Shown piece by piece: positions 9,492-19,240 of a stretch of 64,000 nt of DNA (position 1 is its first letter; every line of letters starts with the position of its first letter). Origin of the DNA: Hymenobacter sp. 5317J-9 (GTDB lineage: Bacteria > Bacteroidota > Bacteroidia > Cytophagales > Hymenobacteraceae); assembly GCF_022921075.1 (NCBI RefSeq), contig NZ_CP095050.1, positions 310,001 to 374,000 on the forward strand, written 5' to 3'. A program made the translations under genes and the position numbers. The notes under the pieces were generated by a model, which had not been told where the DNA came from, did not search any database, and saw nothing but the letters and a program-made list of their open reading frames with translations.

Positions 9492-9516
9492 TTCTTTTTC
9501 ACTTTTCCTAATCCTC

Positions 9517-11472
9517 ATGAAACAGTTCTACCGCTTGCGCCTAGCTTTAGGCTTACTCTTGCTGCTGGCGTCCAAGCTGGCTCACGCCCAGACTGAGGGC
9601 ACCCTAGCCGCTTACCAAACCATTGTGTGCCCTGGGGAGCGCACCACCATCTCCGTATCGGTTAACAGCAACGTTACCGTTGCCGGGGCCGTTGCTGTCA
9701 CCAACGGGTCCGCCACCTTTCCGGTAAAAAGTGGGAGCGTTATCAGTTGTGACGTGACGTGGCAGGATAAAGCTGAACAAGGAACGCTCGTTTTTAAACT
9801 TAAAAAAGAAGTTAGCAGCAATACTTTCACTTATCCGGATTCCCCGCCCGCCACCGTGAACATCAAGTCAGTGCGGGACCAGACGCCGGGACTGATAAAC
9901 GGGGTGTCAAGTTTGAACGTGCCCCTGTGCCCCGGTGGTCAGCCTATCACCTTCACCATCGCCCAAGAGTACTTCAAAGCAGTGCCCTCCTTGGCCATCA
10001 CCGATTACGTGTGGCAGGTGCCTGCCGGCTGGCAAGTGGTCAACCCGCAAACCAGCGCCGCCTTTCCGGGAGCCTACCTCAGCGGGCGCAGCATTAGCGC
10101 CATTCCCCCGGCGGGCACGACCGGTGGCCTTGTGCAGGCCTACCAATACAGCAAAGCCTGCAACGAAAACAGCTTTTTCAATAACGCGCCGGGCACGCTC
10201 GTGAGTTTTCCGCGCCAATTGGTCATCTTCCGGCCCCAGCCCGCCGTTACTGGCGTCACGCCTTCGCGAAACCCACTCACCTGCGGCGACCAGCGCCCGT
10301 TCACGCTAACCGCAGTAGTCAATCAGCCAGGAGTCGACTTTTTCACTTAGACGCTGCCCCAAGGCTGGGCTTTTGCACCCGGCGCTGCCACCAATACGGC
10401 CACGATAACCGTGGTGCCCACGGGCACGGGCCCGATTGGGGGAGGCTCTAATTTCTCCGGCTCAGTTACGGCGCGATACACCTGCGCTTCCTTAACGACG
10501 CAGCCGTACACTTATTCTGTCAGTTACAGCAACCAGGTAGCCCAGCCCACGCTCACCGTGCCCCTGGCCACCGGCAACCCGCCGCTGTTCTGCTACGGCG
10601 ATACCTTGTCGGTTTCGGCCACCGGGCCGGGGGGCGCGCAGTTCACGTGGAGTGGCCCGGCCGGCGTTAGCTTCACCCCGGCCGTGAGCGGGCCGGGCCA
10701 GCGGGTGCAGGTGCAGCTGCCCGGCAGCAACTTCGGCGACGGCGACATCACCGTGCGCGTGACGGCCGGCAACCCGGCCCTGGGCTGCCAGGCCAGCGTG
10801 CCCGCCACCCAGAAAATCGTGCTCCACCGCGCCCCGCTCACCTACGCCACCAACCCCGTGCGGCTGCAAGTGGGCTCCGACACCGGCTATAACAACGGCG
10901 CCCCGCCCTCCGACTACCCCGGGGCGCCCTCCTACCTGCCGGTGCAGTGCAACACGCCCACCTACCTGCGCCTCTACGGCCAGCTGCTGGATTACTATGG
11001 CTTTCCCGTCAGCAACTTCCGCTGGAACGTGGACGGCCGCGAGCCCGCCAACTCGGCCAATCAGTTCACGGTGCTCACGCCCATCGGCACCAGCCAAGGC
11101 AGCCAAGTGTGCCTGATTATCACGAACCGCTGCGGCGCCGACGAGTACTACTGCTGGCAGATTCCCATCTACGGCGACTGCAGCGGCGGGGGCGGCCCCA
11201 TCGAGCCCGAGCCCTGCGTGGAGTGCGGCCGCCAGGCGCCCACCGCCGCCTACCCCAACCCGGCCGATGCCGACCTGACCGTGCCGGTGCCCGCCGGGGC
11301 CTACGGCGCGGTGCGCCTGCTCAACGCCCAGGGCCGGCCGGTGCGCCAGGCGCCCGCCCACGGCAGCCGCGTGGTGTTCGACGTGCGCGCCCTGCCCAAC
11401 GGCCTTTACTACCTGGAAGTGCCCTCGGCCGGCGCGGCCCCAAGCCGCCAGCAAGTGCAAGTGCAGCACTAA
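9517..11472 (+). pseudogene. type IX-secreted PKD/Ig-like repeat protein, interrupted by in-frame TAG
   Basis: One continuous reading frame of 652 codons broken by a single TAG at 10348-10350 (codon 278). Upstream is a signal peptide (MKQFYRLRLALGLLLLLASK, cut near AHAQ) and Ig/PKD-like repeats. Downstream the same frame resumes at once with TLPQGWAFAPG, further repeats with conserved Cys, and a C-terminal type A sorting domain (AAYPNPADADL ... NGLYYLEV) recognised by the type IX secretion system. Related repeats read xxFTWTLPxGW, so the TAG replaces an expected TGG (Trp). Read as annotated, it gives a 277-residue N-terminal piece and a 353-residue fragment from 10411. Either a recent nonsense mutation or a sequencing error. 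Confidence 0.85.
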
Positions 11473-11505
11473 GGCCGGTTCGGTATGAGAAGACCCGCTC
11501 TCGGG

Positions 11506-11545
11506 CAAGCAAAAGCCCTGGCTGCCAAGTCAGGGCTTTTGCTTG
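11506..11545. terminator. bidirectional intrinsic terminator
   Basis: Perfect 15-bp stem CAAGCAAAAGCCCTG (11506-11520) and its complement 11531-11545 with a 10-base loop, between convergent genes. The stem contains A4/T4 tracts. Confidence 0.85.
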
Positions 11546-11576
11546 TGGGGCTGTTGGGCCGAGCCGGGCAGCACGC

Positions 11577-13994
11577 CTACAGCGCCGGCTTCACATCCAA
11601 AACAAAGCTGTGGCTGCCCGCAAGCCCATTGGCCGAAAGCCCTTGCAGCACCACGAGGAAGCGGCCGGCCTGGTCGCCGGTGTAGAACTCCACGGGTTTG
11701 GTCTCGGCGCCGGTTAAGGTGAGGTTGGGGTTCCAGTAAAGGAGGTTGCGCAGGTCGGGCAGGCGGCTGGTTTTTTCGGCGGCGGTTTCGTAGCGCGGGG
11801 CGTAGAACTCGCGCTGGCGCTGCACGCCCTCGTACTGCTGCACCAGGGCGCGGGCGTCGGGCTGGTAGCCTTCCAGGTCGCCTTTGTAGGTGGTCAGGCT
11901 CATCAGGCCGTTGTAGATGGCCGCGCCGTGCAGGTAGCGGCTGTCAATCACCTCCAGTTTCTGCACCTTGAGCGGGTTGATGGCCATGACTTTGTTCATG
12001 TCGAACACCGGCACGCCGTCCAGCAGCACCATGGGGTTCTTTTCCAGCAGCACTTTATTGGCCCGGTCGGTCACCAGCAGGTGGAAGCCGTCTTTGCGGA
12101 TGCGCACCACCACGCCCGGCACGTACTCGCGCAGCACCTCCTCCATCACCTTGAAGCGGGTGTACTTGTCGAGCAAATACGACTCGTCGGCCCGCCCGAA
12201 AAACGCGGTGCTGTCCACCGGCTGGGCAGGCGCATACCGCCGATACCGGTCGGTGAACACGCGCTGTACCTGGGCCTGCAGGTGCCGCCGGGCGTAGTCC
12301 TGCTCAAAGGCGGGCATCAGGCCGAAGGCCGGCAGCGCCGCCGTGGCGTAGCGTGTCGAGAACGGGTCGAGCAGCGCGATGCGGCTGGTGCTGTCCTGCT
12401 CCGGGTCGGCCTGCACCACGATGTCGTGCGGGCCCACCGGGGCGGGCAGCTCAAAGCGCAGGCGGCCGTCGGCGGAGCTCTCGGCGTTGGTGAGGCGCAG
12501 CAGGCGGCTGGGCGAGGCCAGGTAGGCCGTGACGCCGGCCCTGGCCACGGGCCGGCCATTTTGGGTGAGCTGACCGGTCACCACGGGGCCGTAGGGCTCG
12601 GGCAGGAAGGCGAGGGCCGGCGGTTTGGGCGCCAGCACGTCTTCCCAGCGCCAGCGGCTCCAGCCCTGGGTCAGCATCAGGTTGTCGGCGGCGGCGCGGG
12701 CGGCGGGGTCGGTTTCACGGAAATAATAGCCGGCATCTTCCACGTCGCCCTTCAGGTCGGCGGCCAGCCACAGGTACTCTTCGATGGAGGCCGGGCGAGT
12801 GGTATTGAGCGAGTCGAGCTGGTACACGGCCATCGAGAGGCTGGCGGTTTCGGGCGCGGCCTGGCCGGGGGCGGCCAGCTGCACCTGCACTTTTTCGCGC
12901 AGCCCATACTGCGCCTTATCGGCGCGGGCACTCAGGGCCAGGTGGCGGGTCGGCGGCCGGAAGTAGAGCCGCTCGCACACCGGCCGGCGGTCGGCCGTGA
13001 ACAGCGTGAGGTGCGAGACGCCCTCCAGCAGCTGGCTTTTGTCGAAGGTATAAGTCGCCTGTCCATCTGCCAGGGCCAGGCGATGGGTGAGCGCCACCTG
13101 CTGCCGCGAATGGCCCAGCAGATACAGCGTTTCGGGCTGGCGGCTGCTGGCGCTCACCGTGAGGGTAAGCTGGGTGGGGCTGGTTTCTTCCAGCCGCAGC
13201 ACGTAGCCGCTGTCGTAGGGGCGGGGCAGCGGGCGCGTGAGGGCCGTGGCTCGGCCGTTGCCGAGCGTGAGCACGGCCGTGTAGGGCTGCTGGCCTTCGG
13301 CGGGGGTGAAGGCGAAGCGGCCCATGCCCCGGTGCTGCGTGGCAAAAGTGGCCACCACGCGGCCCTTGCTGTCGAGCACGCGGCCCTCGGCGGGCACGCC
13401 CCGGCCGGCCCGGTCGGTTACCTTAACTGCCACCTGGCTGCGCAGGCCGCGCACCAGGTTGCCGCCCTCCGGAAAAAAACGAGCCTCGTAAGCCGCCGAG
13501 TCCTTGCCCGTGGAGCCCGACGCCGTGGCGGTGTTGATGACCGTTACGGCCGTTTGGAAGTAGGTATCGGGGCCGAAGTTCTGCATCCAGCTGGTGTAGG
13601 CGCGCACCTGGTAGGTGCCGGCGGGCAGCGAAGTCGGCAACGGAAAGGCCCCCTGTCCCACGGCGTTTTTCAGGCCCACTTTGGCTTGCAGCACGGGGCG
13701 GTGGCTGGCGTCGAGCACTTCCACGTAGGCCACGCTGCTCAGCGTGAGCGGCCGGATGTGGGTGCCCTCGGCGGCGTACACCTTAAACCACATGGTTTCG
13801 CCGCTCAGGTACACTGGCCGGTCGAGGTGGAGGTAGAGCTTTTCGTGCGGGTCGCGCTGCTCAAACCGGCTCAGTTGGCCGGTGAGGCCGCCCAGTGAGT
13901 CGGCCTGGGCGCGGGCGGGCGCGGTGGCCAGCAGCCCCAGCGCCGGCGCCAGCAGGCCCGCCGCGGCGCGCCGGATAGAAGTTGAGTCCCACAT
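11577..13994 (-). CDS. MG2-domain surface protein with C-terminal plug-like domain
   Basis: 805-residue secreted protein. After the signal peptide (cut near APARAQ) residues about 40-150 form an alpha-2-macroglobulin MG2-like domain (EKLYLHLDRPVYLSGETMWF, LPAGTYQVRAYTSWMQ), followed by further beta-sandwich repeats. Near the C-terminus is an isolated TonB-plug-like segment (NPMVLLDGVPVFD, INPLKVQKLEVIDSRY, GAAIYNGLMSLTTY) without any barrel. It is the last gene of a minus-strand operon behind a TonB-dependent receptor and two DUF4249 lipoproteins, so it probably works with that receptor at the surface. ATGs at 14006 and 14039 are alternative starts. Exact role unknown. Confidence 0.8.
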   Translation of the reverse strand: MWDSTSIRRAAAGLLAPALGLLATAPARAQADSLGGLTGQLSRFEQRDPHEKLYLHLDRPVYLSGETMWFKVYAAEGTHIRPLTLSSVAYVEVLDASHRPVLQAKVGLKNAVGQGAFPLPTSLPAGTYQVRAYTSWMQNFGPDTYFQTAVTVINTATASGSTGKDSAAYEARFFPEGGNLVRGLRSQVAVKVTDRAGRGVPAEGRVLDSKGRVVATFATQHRGMGRFAFTPAEGQQPYTAVLTLGNGRATALTRPLPRPYDSGYVLRLEETSPTQLTLTVSASSRQPETLYLLGHSRQQVALTHRLALADGQATYTFDKSQLLEGVSHLTLFTADRRPVCERLYFRPPTRHLALSARADKAQYGLREKVQVQLAAPGQAAPETASLSMAVYQLDSLNTTRPASIEEYLWLAADLKGDVEDAGYYFRETDPAARAAADNLMLTQGWSRWRWEDVLAPKPPALAFLPEPYGPVVTGQLTQNGRPVARAGVTAYLASPSRLLRLTNAESSADGRLRFELPAPVGPHDIVVQADPEQDSTSRIALLDPFSTRYATAALPAFGLMPAFEQDYARRHLQAQVQRVFTDRYRRYAPAQPVDSTAFFGRADESYLLDKYTRFKVMEEVLREYVPGVVVRIRKDGFHLLVTDRANKVLLEKNPMVLLDGVPVFDMNKVMAINPLKVQKLEVIDSRYLHGAAIYNGLMSLTTYKGDLEGYQPDARALVQQYEGVQRQREFYAPRYETAAEKTSRLPDLRNLLYWNPNLTLTGAETKPVEFYTGDQAGRFLVVLQGLSANGLAGSHSFVLDVKPAL

Positions 13995-14051
13995 AATCAA
14001 CCGCATATAAAGAGAAAGGAGAAACAGGTTGTAATACACTTCAGGCTCGCG

Positions 14052-15203
14052 CTAGGGCCAGAACGAGGGTTTCACGGTGCTGCCGTAGAGGCGGCAGTCC
14101 ACGCACCGGCGGTCCACGCCCAGCACGCCGCCGCCACCATAGGCCAGGGGCACGTTGTAGGGGCCGCCGAAATAGGCGATATACAGCCTAGGGTCTCTGA
14201 TGGTGTCGGGCACGCAATTGTCGTAGCCGCTGGAAATGCGCCAGTCGTTGGGTAAGTCGAGGTAGCGAATGAAGAGGCGCTGCTGCTCCACGGAGTGCAC
14301 GCCCACGAAGCCCAGGGCCAGGTCCTTCTCGTCGGTGAGGCAGCGCACGTTGCCGGCCAGCTGCACGGGCTGGGGGTCGAAGAGGGTGCCGATGTTTTCG
14401 GTGTTTTTCTTCAGCAGCTCCCAGTAGCGGTACTCGGCCTCGGACTGGGCCGACTGGGTGACCAGAATGCTGTAGAGGTGGCGCAAGCGGCTGCTGGTGG
14501 TCGGCAGCTCACGCACCACGTAGTCGCGCACGGCGTTCTGGCTCAGGCGCGTGGTGTTGACGAGCTTGATGTCGGTCGACTTTTCATTGCCCCAGCAAAT
14601 AAGCGGAAACCGCGTCGTGATGGGAAACAGGCCGCCCGGGGGCATGGGGTCGAGGTTGCGGTATTCCAAGGAGGGAATGAGCACGGGAATGCTCTCCCAG
14701 GTTTCCTCGTAGTCCCAGCGGTAGAAGCGCGTGGCGGCCGGGTCATTGTTGTGGGTGCTGATGAGGAGCTTAAGGCCTTCGGGCGTGGCCCGCCAGGAGA
14801 AGTCGTCGATGCGCGGGGTGGTGTTGACGGCTTCAAAGCCGGACGCGTACTGCTGGCCATCCGCCGTGTTGATGCGCAGGCGATACTTGCGGGCGGGGTT
14901 GAGGGTGCGAATGGGCGATGTATAGGTGCCGGCGGGGCTTTCGGCGAGCGGGTAGCGCGCGCCGCCCTCTTCCTCGACGAAGACCGTGGCCTTGGTTTCC
15001 ACCGGCGGGGCCGTCTTGGCCCCGATGGCGTAGGTGCGCGACAGCCGCACGGCGGTGGCGCCCTTGCTGTTGACGAAGCCGTCGACCACCAGGTAGCTCG
15101 GCGGGTTCTGGATGGCCTCCGGCAAATACGGGTCGGTGCACCCGCCCAGCAGAACCAGGCCTAATAGCACGGCAAACGGGATAGAAAGGAAGGAGGCGCG
15201 CAT
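14052..15203 (-). CDS. DUF4249 lipoprotein (copy 1)
   Basis: 383 residues: lipoprotein signal (MRASFLSIPFAVLLGLVLL, then GGC) and a DUF4249 domain of beta-sandwich type, beginning CTDPYLPEAIQNPPSYLVVD. The C-terminal part has a C-X2-C pair (CVDC) near the end. DUF4249 proteins accompany TonB-dependent receptors in Bacteroidota and probably form their surface partner. The mature part is almost the same as that of the next gene upstream (15267-16418), with the same total length, but the signal peptides differ. Start chosen at the ATG opening the lipoprotein signal. Confidence 0.88.
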   Translation of the reverse strand: MRASFLSIPFAVLLGLVLLGGCTDPYLPEAIQNPPSYLVVDGFVNSKGATAVRLSRTYAIGAKTAPPVETKATVFVEEEGGARYPLAESPAGTYTSPIRTLNPARKYRLRINTADGQQYASGFEAVNTTPRIDDFSWRATPEGLKLLISTHNNDPAATRFYRWDYEETWESIPVLIPSLEYRNLDPMPPGGLFPITTRFPLICWGNEKSTDIKLVNTTRLSQNAVRDYVVRELPTTSSRLRHLYSILVTQSAQSEAEYRYWELLKKNTENIGTLFDPQPVQLAGNVRCLTDEKDLALGFVGVHSVEQQRLFIRYLDLPNDWRISSGYDNCVPDTIRDPRLYIAYFGGPYNVPLAYGGGGVLGVDRRCVDCRLYGSTVKPSFWP

Positions 15204-15266
15204 GTAAGAGGGCAAGTTGCAGGCGGTGGCCGAAAGAGTTGGGGTAGCGGGAAGAGCTATTCGCCG

Positions 15267-16418
15267 TTATGGCCAGAACGAGGGTTTCACGGTGGTGCCG
15301 TAGAGGCGGCAGTCCACGCAGCCCCGGTCGATGCTGAGCACGCCGCCGCTGCCGTAGGCCAGCGGCACGTTTTGGGGCCCGCCAAAAACAGCTTGGTATT
15401 GCTCCGGCTTTTTTATGGTGTCGGGCACGCAATTGTCGTAGCCGCTGGAAATGCGCCAGTCGTTGGGCAGGTCGGCATACCTGATGAAGAGGCGCTGCTG
15501 CTCCACGGAGTGCACGCCCACGAAGCCCAGGGCCAGGGCCTTCTCGTCGGTGAGGCAGCGCACGTTGCCGATGAGCTGCACGGGCTGGGGGTCGAAGAGG
15601 GTGCCGATGTTTTCGGTGTTCTTTTTCAGCAGCTCCCAGTAGCGGTACTCGGCCTCGGACTGGGCCGACTGGGTGACCAGAATGCTGTAGAGGTGGCGCA
15701 GCCGGCTGCTGGTCGTTGGCAGCTCACGCACCACGTAGTTGGATACGACATCCTGGGTCAGGCGCGTGGTGTTCACCAGCTTGATGTCGGTCGACTTCTC
15801 GTTGCCCCAGCAAATAAGCGGAAACCGCCCGCTGGCGCTAATAGGATAGAGGCCACCCGGCGGCTGAGGGTCCAGGTTGCGGTACTCCAGGGTCGGAATG
15901 AGCACGGGGATGCTTTCCCAGGTTTCCTCGTATTCCCAGCGGTAGAAGCGCGTGGCATTGGCCGCGTCGTGGGTGCTGATGAGTAGCTGGAGTCCATCGG
16001 AGGCGGCGCGCCACGAGAAGTCGTCGATGCGCGGGGTGTTGCGCACGGCTTCGAAGCCGGAGGCGTAGTCCTGGCCGCTTTGGGTGCGAATGGTGAGCCG
16101 GTACCGGCGGGCCGGGTTCAGGGTGCGGCTGGCCGAGGTGTAGGTGCCGCCCGGGCTTTCGGTGAGCGGGTAGCGCGGGCCGCCCTCTTCTTCCACAAAC
16201 ACCGTGGCCTTGGTTTCCACCGGCGGGGTCGTCTTGGCGCCGATGGCGTAGGTGCGCGAGAGCCGCACGGTGCTCACGCCCCGGCTGTTGACGAAGCCGT
16301 CGACCACCAGGTAGCTGGGCGGATTCTGCACGGCCTCCGGCAGGTACGGGTCGGTGCAGCCGCCCAGCAGCCACACCCCCCACAGCAGGGCCAGGCGAAC
16401 GAAATGGGAAGGCTTCAT
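15267..16418 (-). CDS. DUF4249 lipoprotein (copy 2, tandem paralog)
   Basis: 383 residues: lipoprotein signal (MKPSHFVRLALLWGVWLLGG, lipid Cys next) and the same DUF4249 domain as copy 1. By eye about five in six mature residues are identical, with a nearly invariant central block (residues about 160-320). The start follows the stop of the TonB-dependent receptor after one base, so the two are translationally close and surely co-transcribed. Likely a surface lipoprotein partner of that receptor. Confidence 0.9.
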   Translation of the reverse strand: MKPSHFVRLALLWGVWLLGGCTDPYLPEAVQNPPSYLVVDGFVNSRGVSTVRLSRTYAIGAKTTPPVETKATVFVEEEGGPRYPLTESPGGTYTSASRTLNPARRYRLTIRTQSGQDYASGFEAVRNTPRIDDFSWRAASDGLQLLISTHDAANATRFYRWEYEETWESIPVLIPTLEYRNLDPQPPGGLYPISASGRFPLICWGNEKSTDIKLVNTTRLTQDVVSNYVVRELPTTSSRLRHLYSILVTQSAQSEAEYRYWELLKKNTENIGTLFDPQPVQLIGNVRCLTDEKALALGFVGVHSVEQQRLFIRYADLPNDWRISSGYDNCVPDTIKKPEQYQAVFGGPQNVPLAYGSGGVLSIDRGCVDCRLYGTTVKPSFWP

Positions 16419-16419
16419 A

Positions 16420-19188
16420 TCAGAACTTGAAGTTGTAGGTGATGGTGGGGATGGGCGCGCCGAAAATGGACAGCTGGTACCCCTTGATTTGCCCGCCCGA
16501 CGACCGGAAGTAGATGGAGTACGGGTTGCGCCGGCCGGTGAGGTTGTACACGCCCACCGTCCAGGAGCTGTGGGCCAGCTTCTTCACCTTGTGGCTGCCT
16601 TCGATGTTCAGGGCCAGGTCCACGCGGTAGTAGTCGGGCACGCGGTAGGCGTTGCGGTCGGAGTAGTACACGCGCAGGGCGTTGTTGATGTAGTACTTGG
16701 CTAGCGGCAGCGTAATGGGCCGGCCCGTGCTGTAGTTGAAGTTCAGCGAGGTGCTGAAGCGCCGGCTCAGGCGGTAGTTGCCCACCAGCGTCACGTCGTG
16801 GGGCTTGTCGAAGTTGCTGGGGTAGTAATTGCCGCCGTTTATCATGTCAGAAGTCACGGCCGTGTTCACTTGCACCAGGGAGCGCGAGTAGGTGTAGCTC
16901 ACCCAGCCGTTGAGCTTGCCGGTGAGCTTCTTCACAAACACCTCCACGCCATAGGCCTTGCCCTGGGCGTTGATGATGTCGGTTTCGATGTGGGGGTTGA
17001 GCACCAGCGTGGCGCCGCTCTTGTAGTCCACAAAATCGCGCAGCGACTTGTAGTACGTTTCCACCGACGCCTCAATGGTATTGCCCTTGAAATTCCGGTA
17101 GTAACCCACCGACACCTGGTCGCCAATCTGCGGGCGAATGTTGGCGTCGCTCAGCTTCCAGATGTCGGTCGGCGACACCGAGGCCGTGTTGGTGAGCTGG
17201 TGAATGTACTGGCGGGTGCGGGTGTAGCTGGCCTTCACCGACGAGTTGTCGCTGAGCGAGTAGCGCGCCGACAGCCGGTATTCCGGGCCGTGGTAGGTGG
17301 CCAGCACCTTGTTGTTGGCGTAGCGCGCGGTGTCGGTAATGGAGGCTTCGGAGCGCGACTCGCCCGGCGCGTACCGGTACACGTCGCGCGGCCCCAGCGC
17401 CTGAAACAGCGAGTAGCGCAGCCCCACCGATACCGAAAAGCGGGCCGTTACGTCCCACCGGTCCGACACGTACAGGGCGCTTTCCAGGCCTTTTTCCTTG
17501 GCCAGCACCAGCGGCTTCACCCGCGAGGAGTCGCCCTGGGGCAGCAGGCTGCCGGGGTCCACGTCGTAGAGCTGCGAGCTGGCGCCGAAATCGATGGTGT
17601 GCCGCGAGTTGGGGTAGTAGCTGAAGTCGGCCCGCACGTTGGTCTGGTTGATGGCGTACTTCAGCTGCGAGGCCGTGAAGAGGTCGTTGGTGCTCGTCAC
17701 GTCGTAGGCGTAGTGGCTGTAGGTGCCCGTAAGCACGCCGTAGAACTGGTTGGTGAAGTTGTGGCGCCACTTCAGGGTGGCCGTCTGGTTCACGTAGTGG
17801 TAAGTGGTGTCGTTGGCCAGCCGAAACCGGTCGGTGCTAAAATAGCCGGTGGCGTACACCGAGTTTTTCTCGTTGAACTCGTGGCTGAGGTGGGCCGTCA
17901 CGTCGTAGAACGAAGCCGCGCTCTGCGAAAACTGCTTGTTCGGCAGCTGCTTCAGCAGCCAGTCGGAGTAGCTGGCCCGCCCGCTCACGATGAACGAGCT
18001 GCGGTCTTTCAGCAGCGGCCCTTCCAGCGTCACGCGGCTGGTGAGCGGCCCGATGCCGCCCGAGCCCGACAGCTTTTTCTTGTTGCCCTCGCGGGTGGTG
18101 ATTTCCAGCACCGACGACAGGCGCCCGCCGTACTTGGCCGGAATGGCGCTTTTGTACAGCTCCACGCTCTGCAGCACGTCGGGGTTGAAGGCTGAGAAAA
18201 AGCCGAACAAGTGCGAGGGGTTGTAGATGGGCGCGTCGTTGAACAGAATCAGGTTCTGGTCCGTCGCGCCGCCGCGCACGTTGAGGCCGGTGCTGCCCTC
18301 GCCCACCGTTTTCACGCCCGGCAGCGTCATCAGCACGCGCAGAATGTCGGTTTCGCCGAAGGCCGTGGGCACCTGCCGCATGGTCTTGATGTCGAGCTTC
18401 TCGACGCCCATTTGCAGGCTCGACACGTTTTTGTCTTTCTCGGCTTCCACCACCACTTCTTTCAGGGCCACAATGTCTTCCTCCACCTCAATCTCCAGCT
18501 TGCCGTTGCCGCGCAGCACCACTTGCCGCTTGGTGTTTTTGATGCCCACGCCCCGGATTTTCAGGTTGTAGCGCCCCACGGGCAGCGTGAGGGAATAGAA
18601 CCCAAACTGGTCGGTGCTGGCCCCGATGTTGGGCTGCTCGGAGTAGATGGACGCGCCCACCACCGGCTCGCCGGTCTTGCTGTCGCGGATGTGGCCGGCC
18701 AGCGTGGCCTGCCCGCTGGTGCCGCCCAGCCCAATTTCGTACACCTTGAACTCGGCCGCGCTCACCAGGTGCGAGCGGCCGGCCACCACGGGCTCGTCGT
18801 CTTCCTCCTCCGCCACCGCGGCCCCGGTCCCCTGGGGCTTAAAAAAATCGGCCGGCAATTCGGGGTTAATTCCCAGACGCGCCGAGATGAACACCCGGTT
18901 CTGGGCATCCACGGCAAAGCGGAAGTTGGTGGCCTGCAGGGCTTGGTAGAGCACGGCCCGCAGCGGCTGGTTCTGCACGCGCGCCGTCACAAACAGGCTG
19001 TCTACCGACTTGGGGTCGAAGTAGAACCGAAAGTCGGTCTGGGCTTCCACCTGACTGGCGAACTGCGCAAACGGCACCCGCTCAAAATTGCCGCTGATGG
19101 TTTTTTCGGGCTGCTGCGCGTAGCTGGCCGCCACCGGCAGCCCCAGCAACGCCAGCAGCAGCAACACAATTGAATAGGTTTGCTTCAT
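16420..19188 (-). CDS. TonB-dependent receptor with STN-like N-terminal domain
   Basis: 922-residue outer-membrane receptor. Signal peptide (MKQTYSIVLLLLALLGLPVA), then a secretin/STN-like domain at about 25-100, a carboxypeptidase-regulatory-like beta-sandwich at about 160-240 (GHIRDSKTGEPVVGASIY), the plug (about 270-380, with LPGVKTVGEGSTGLNVRGG and NLILFNDAPIYNP), and a 22-strand barrel ending ...TITYNFKF. The STN domain often signals to an anti-sigma factor in related receptors, but no sigma/anti-sigma pair is nearby. Followed by two DUF4249 lipoproteins and the MG2 protein in one operon. Substrate unknown. Confidence 0.93.
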   Translation of the reverse strand: MKQTYSIVLLLLALLGLPVAASYAQQPEKTISGNFERVPFAQFASQVEAQTDFRFYFDPKSVDSLFVTARVQNQPLRAVLYQALQATNFRFAVDAQNRVFISARLGINPELPADFFKPQGTGAAVAEEEDDEPVVAGRSHLVSAAEFKVYEIGLGGTSGQATLAGHIRDSKTGEPVVGASIYSEQPNIGASTDQFGFYSLTLPVGRYNLKIRGVGIKNTKRQVVLRGNGKLEIEVEEDIVALKEVVVEAEKDKNVSSLQMGVEKLDIKTMRQVPTAFGETDILRVLMTLPGVKTVGEGSTGLNVRGGATDQNLILFNDAPIYNPSHLFGFFSAFNPDVLQSVELYKSAIPAKYGGRLSSVLEITTREGNKKKLSGSGGIGPLTSRVTLEGPLLKDRSSFIVSGRASYSDWLLKQLPNKQFSQSAASFYDVTAHLSHEFNEKNSVYATGYFSTDRFRLANDTTYHYVNQTATLKWRHNFTNQFYGVLTGTYSHYAYDVTSTNDLFTASQLKYAINQTNVRADFSYYPNSRHTIDFGASSQLYDVDPGSLLPQGDSSRVKPLVLAKEKGLESALYVSDRWDVTARFSVSVGLRYSLFQALGPRDVYRYAPGESRSEASITDTARYANNKVLATYHGPEYRLSARYSLSDNSSVKASYTRTRQYIHQLTNTASVSPTDIWKLSDANIRPQIGDQVSVGYYRNFKGNTIEASVETYYKSLRDFVDYKSGATLVLNPHIETDIINAQGKAYGVEVFVKKLTGKLNGWVSYTYSRSLVQVNTAVTSDMINGGNYYPSNFDKPHDVTLVGNYRLSRRFSTSLNFNYSTGRPITLPLAKYYINNALRVYYSDRNAYRVPDYYRVDLALNIEGSHKVKKLAHSSWTVGVYNLTGRRNPYSIYFRSSGGQIKGYQLSIFGAPIPTITYNFKF

Positions 19189-19240
19189 AAGAAGACGATA
19201 GAAGAACGAATGCCTCAACCTGCGGCAACTTCGGCCAGGG

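Noticed and set aside
11928..13898. 656-codon open frame antisense to the MG2 protein
   Set aside because: High GC leaves long opposite frames free of stops; composition is His/Arg/Gly-biased with no domain, and the other strand has a clear protein.
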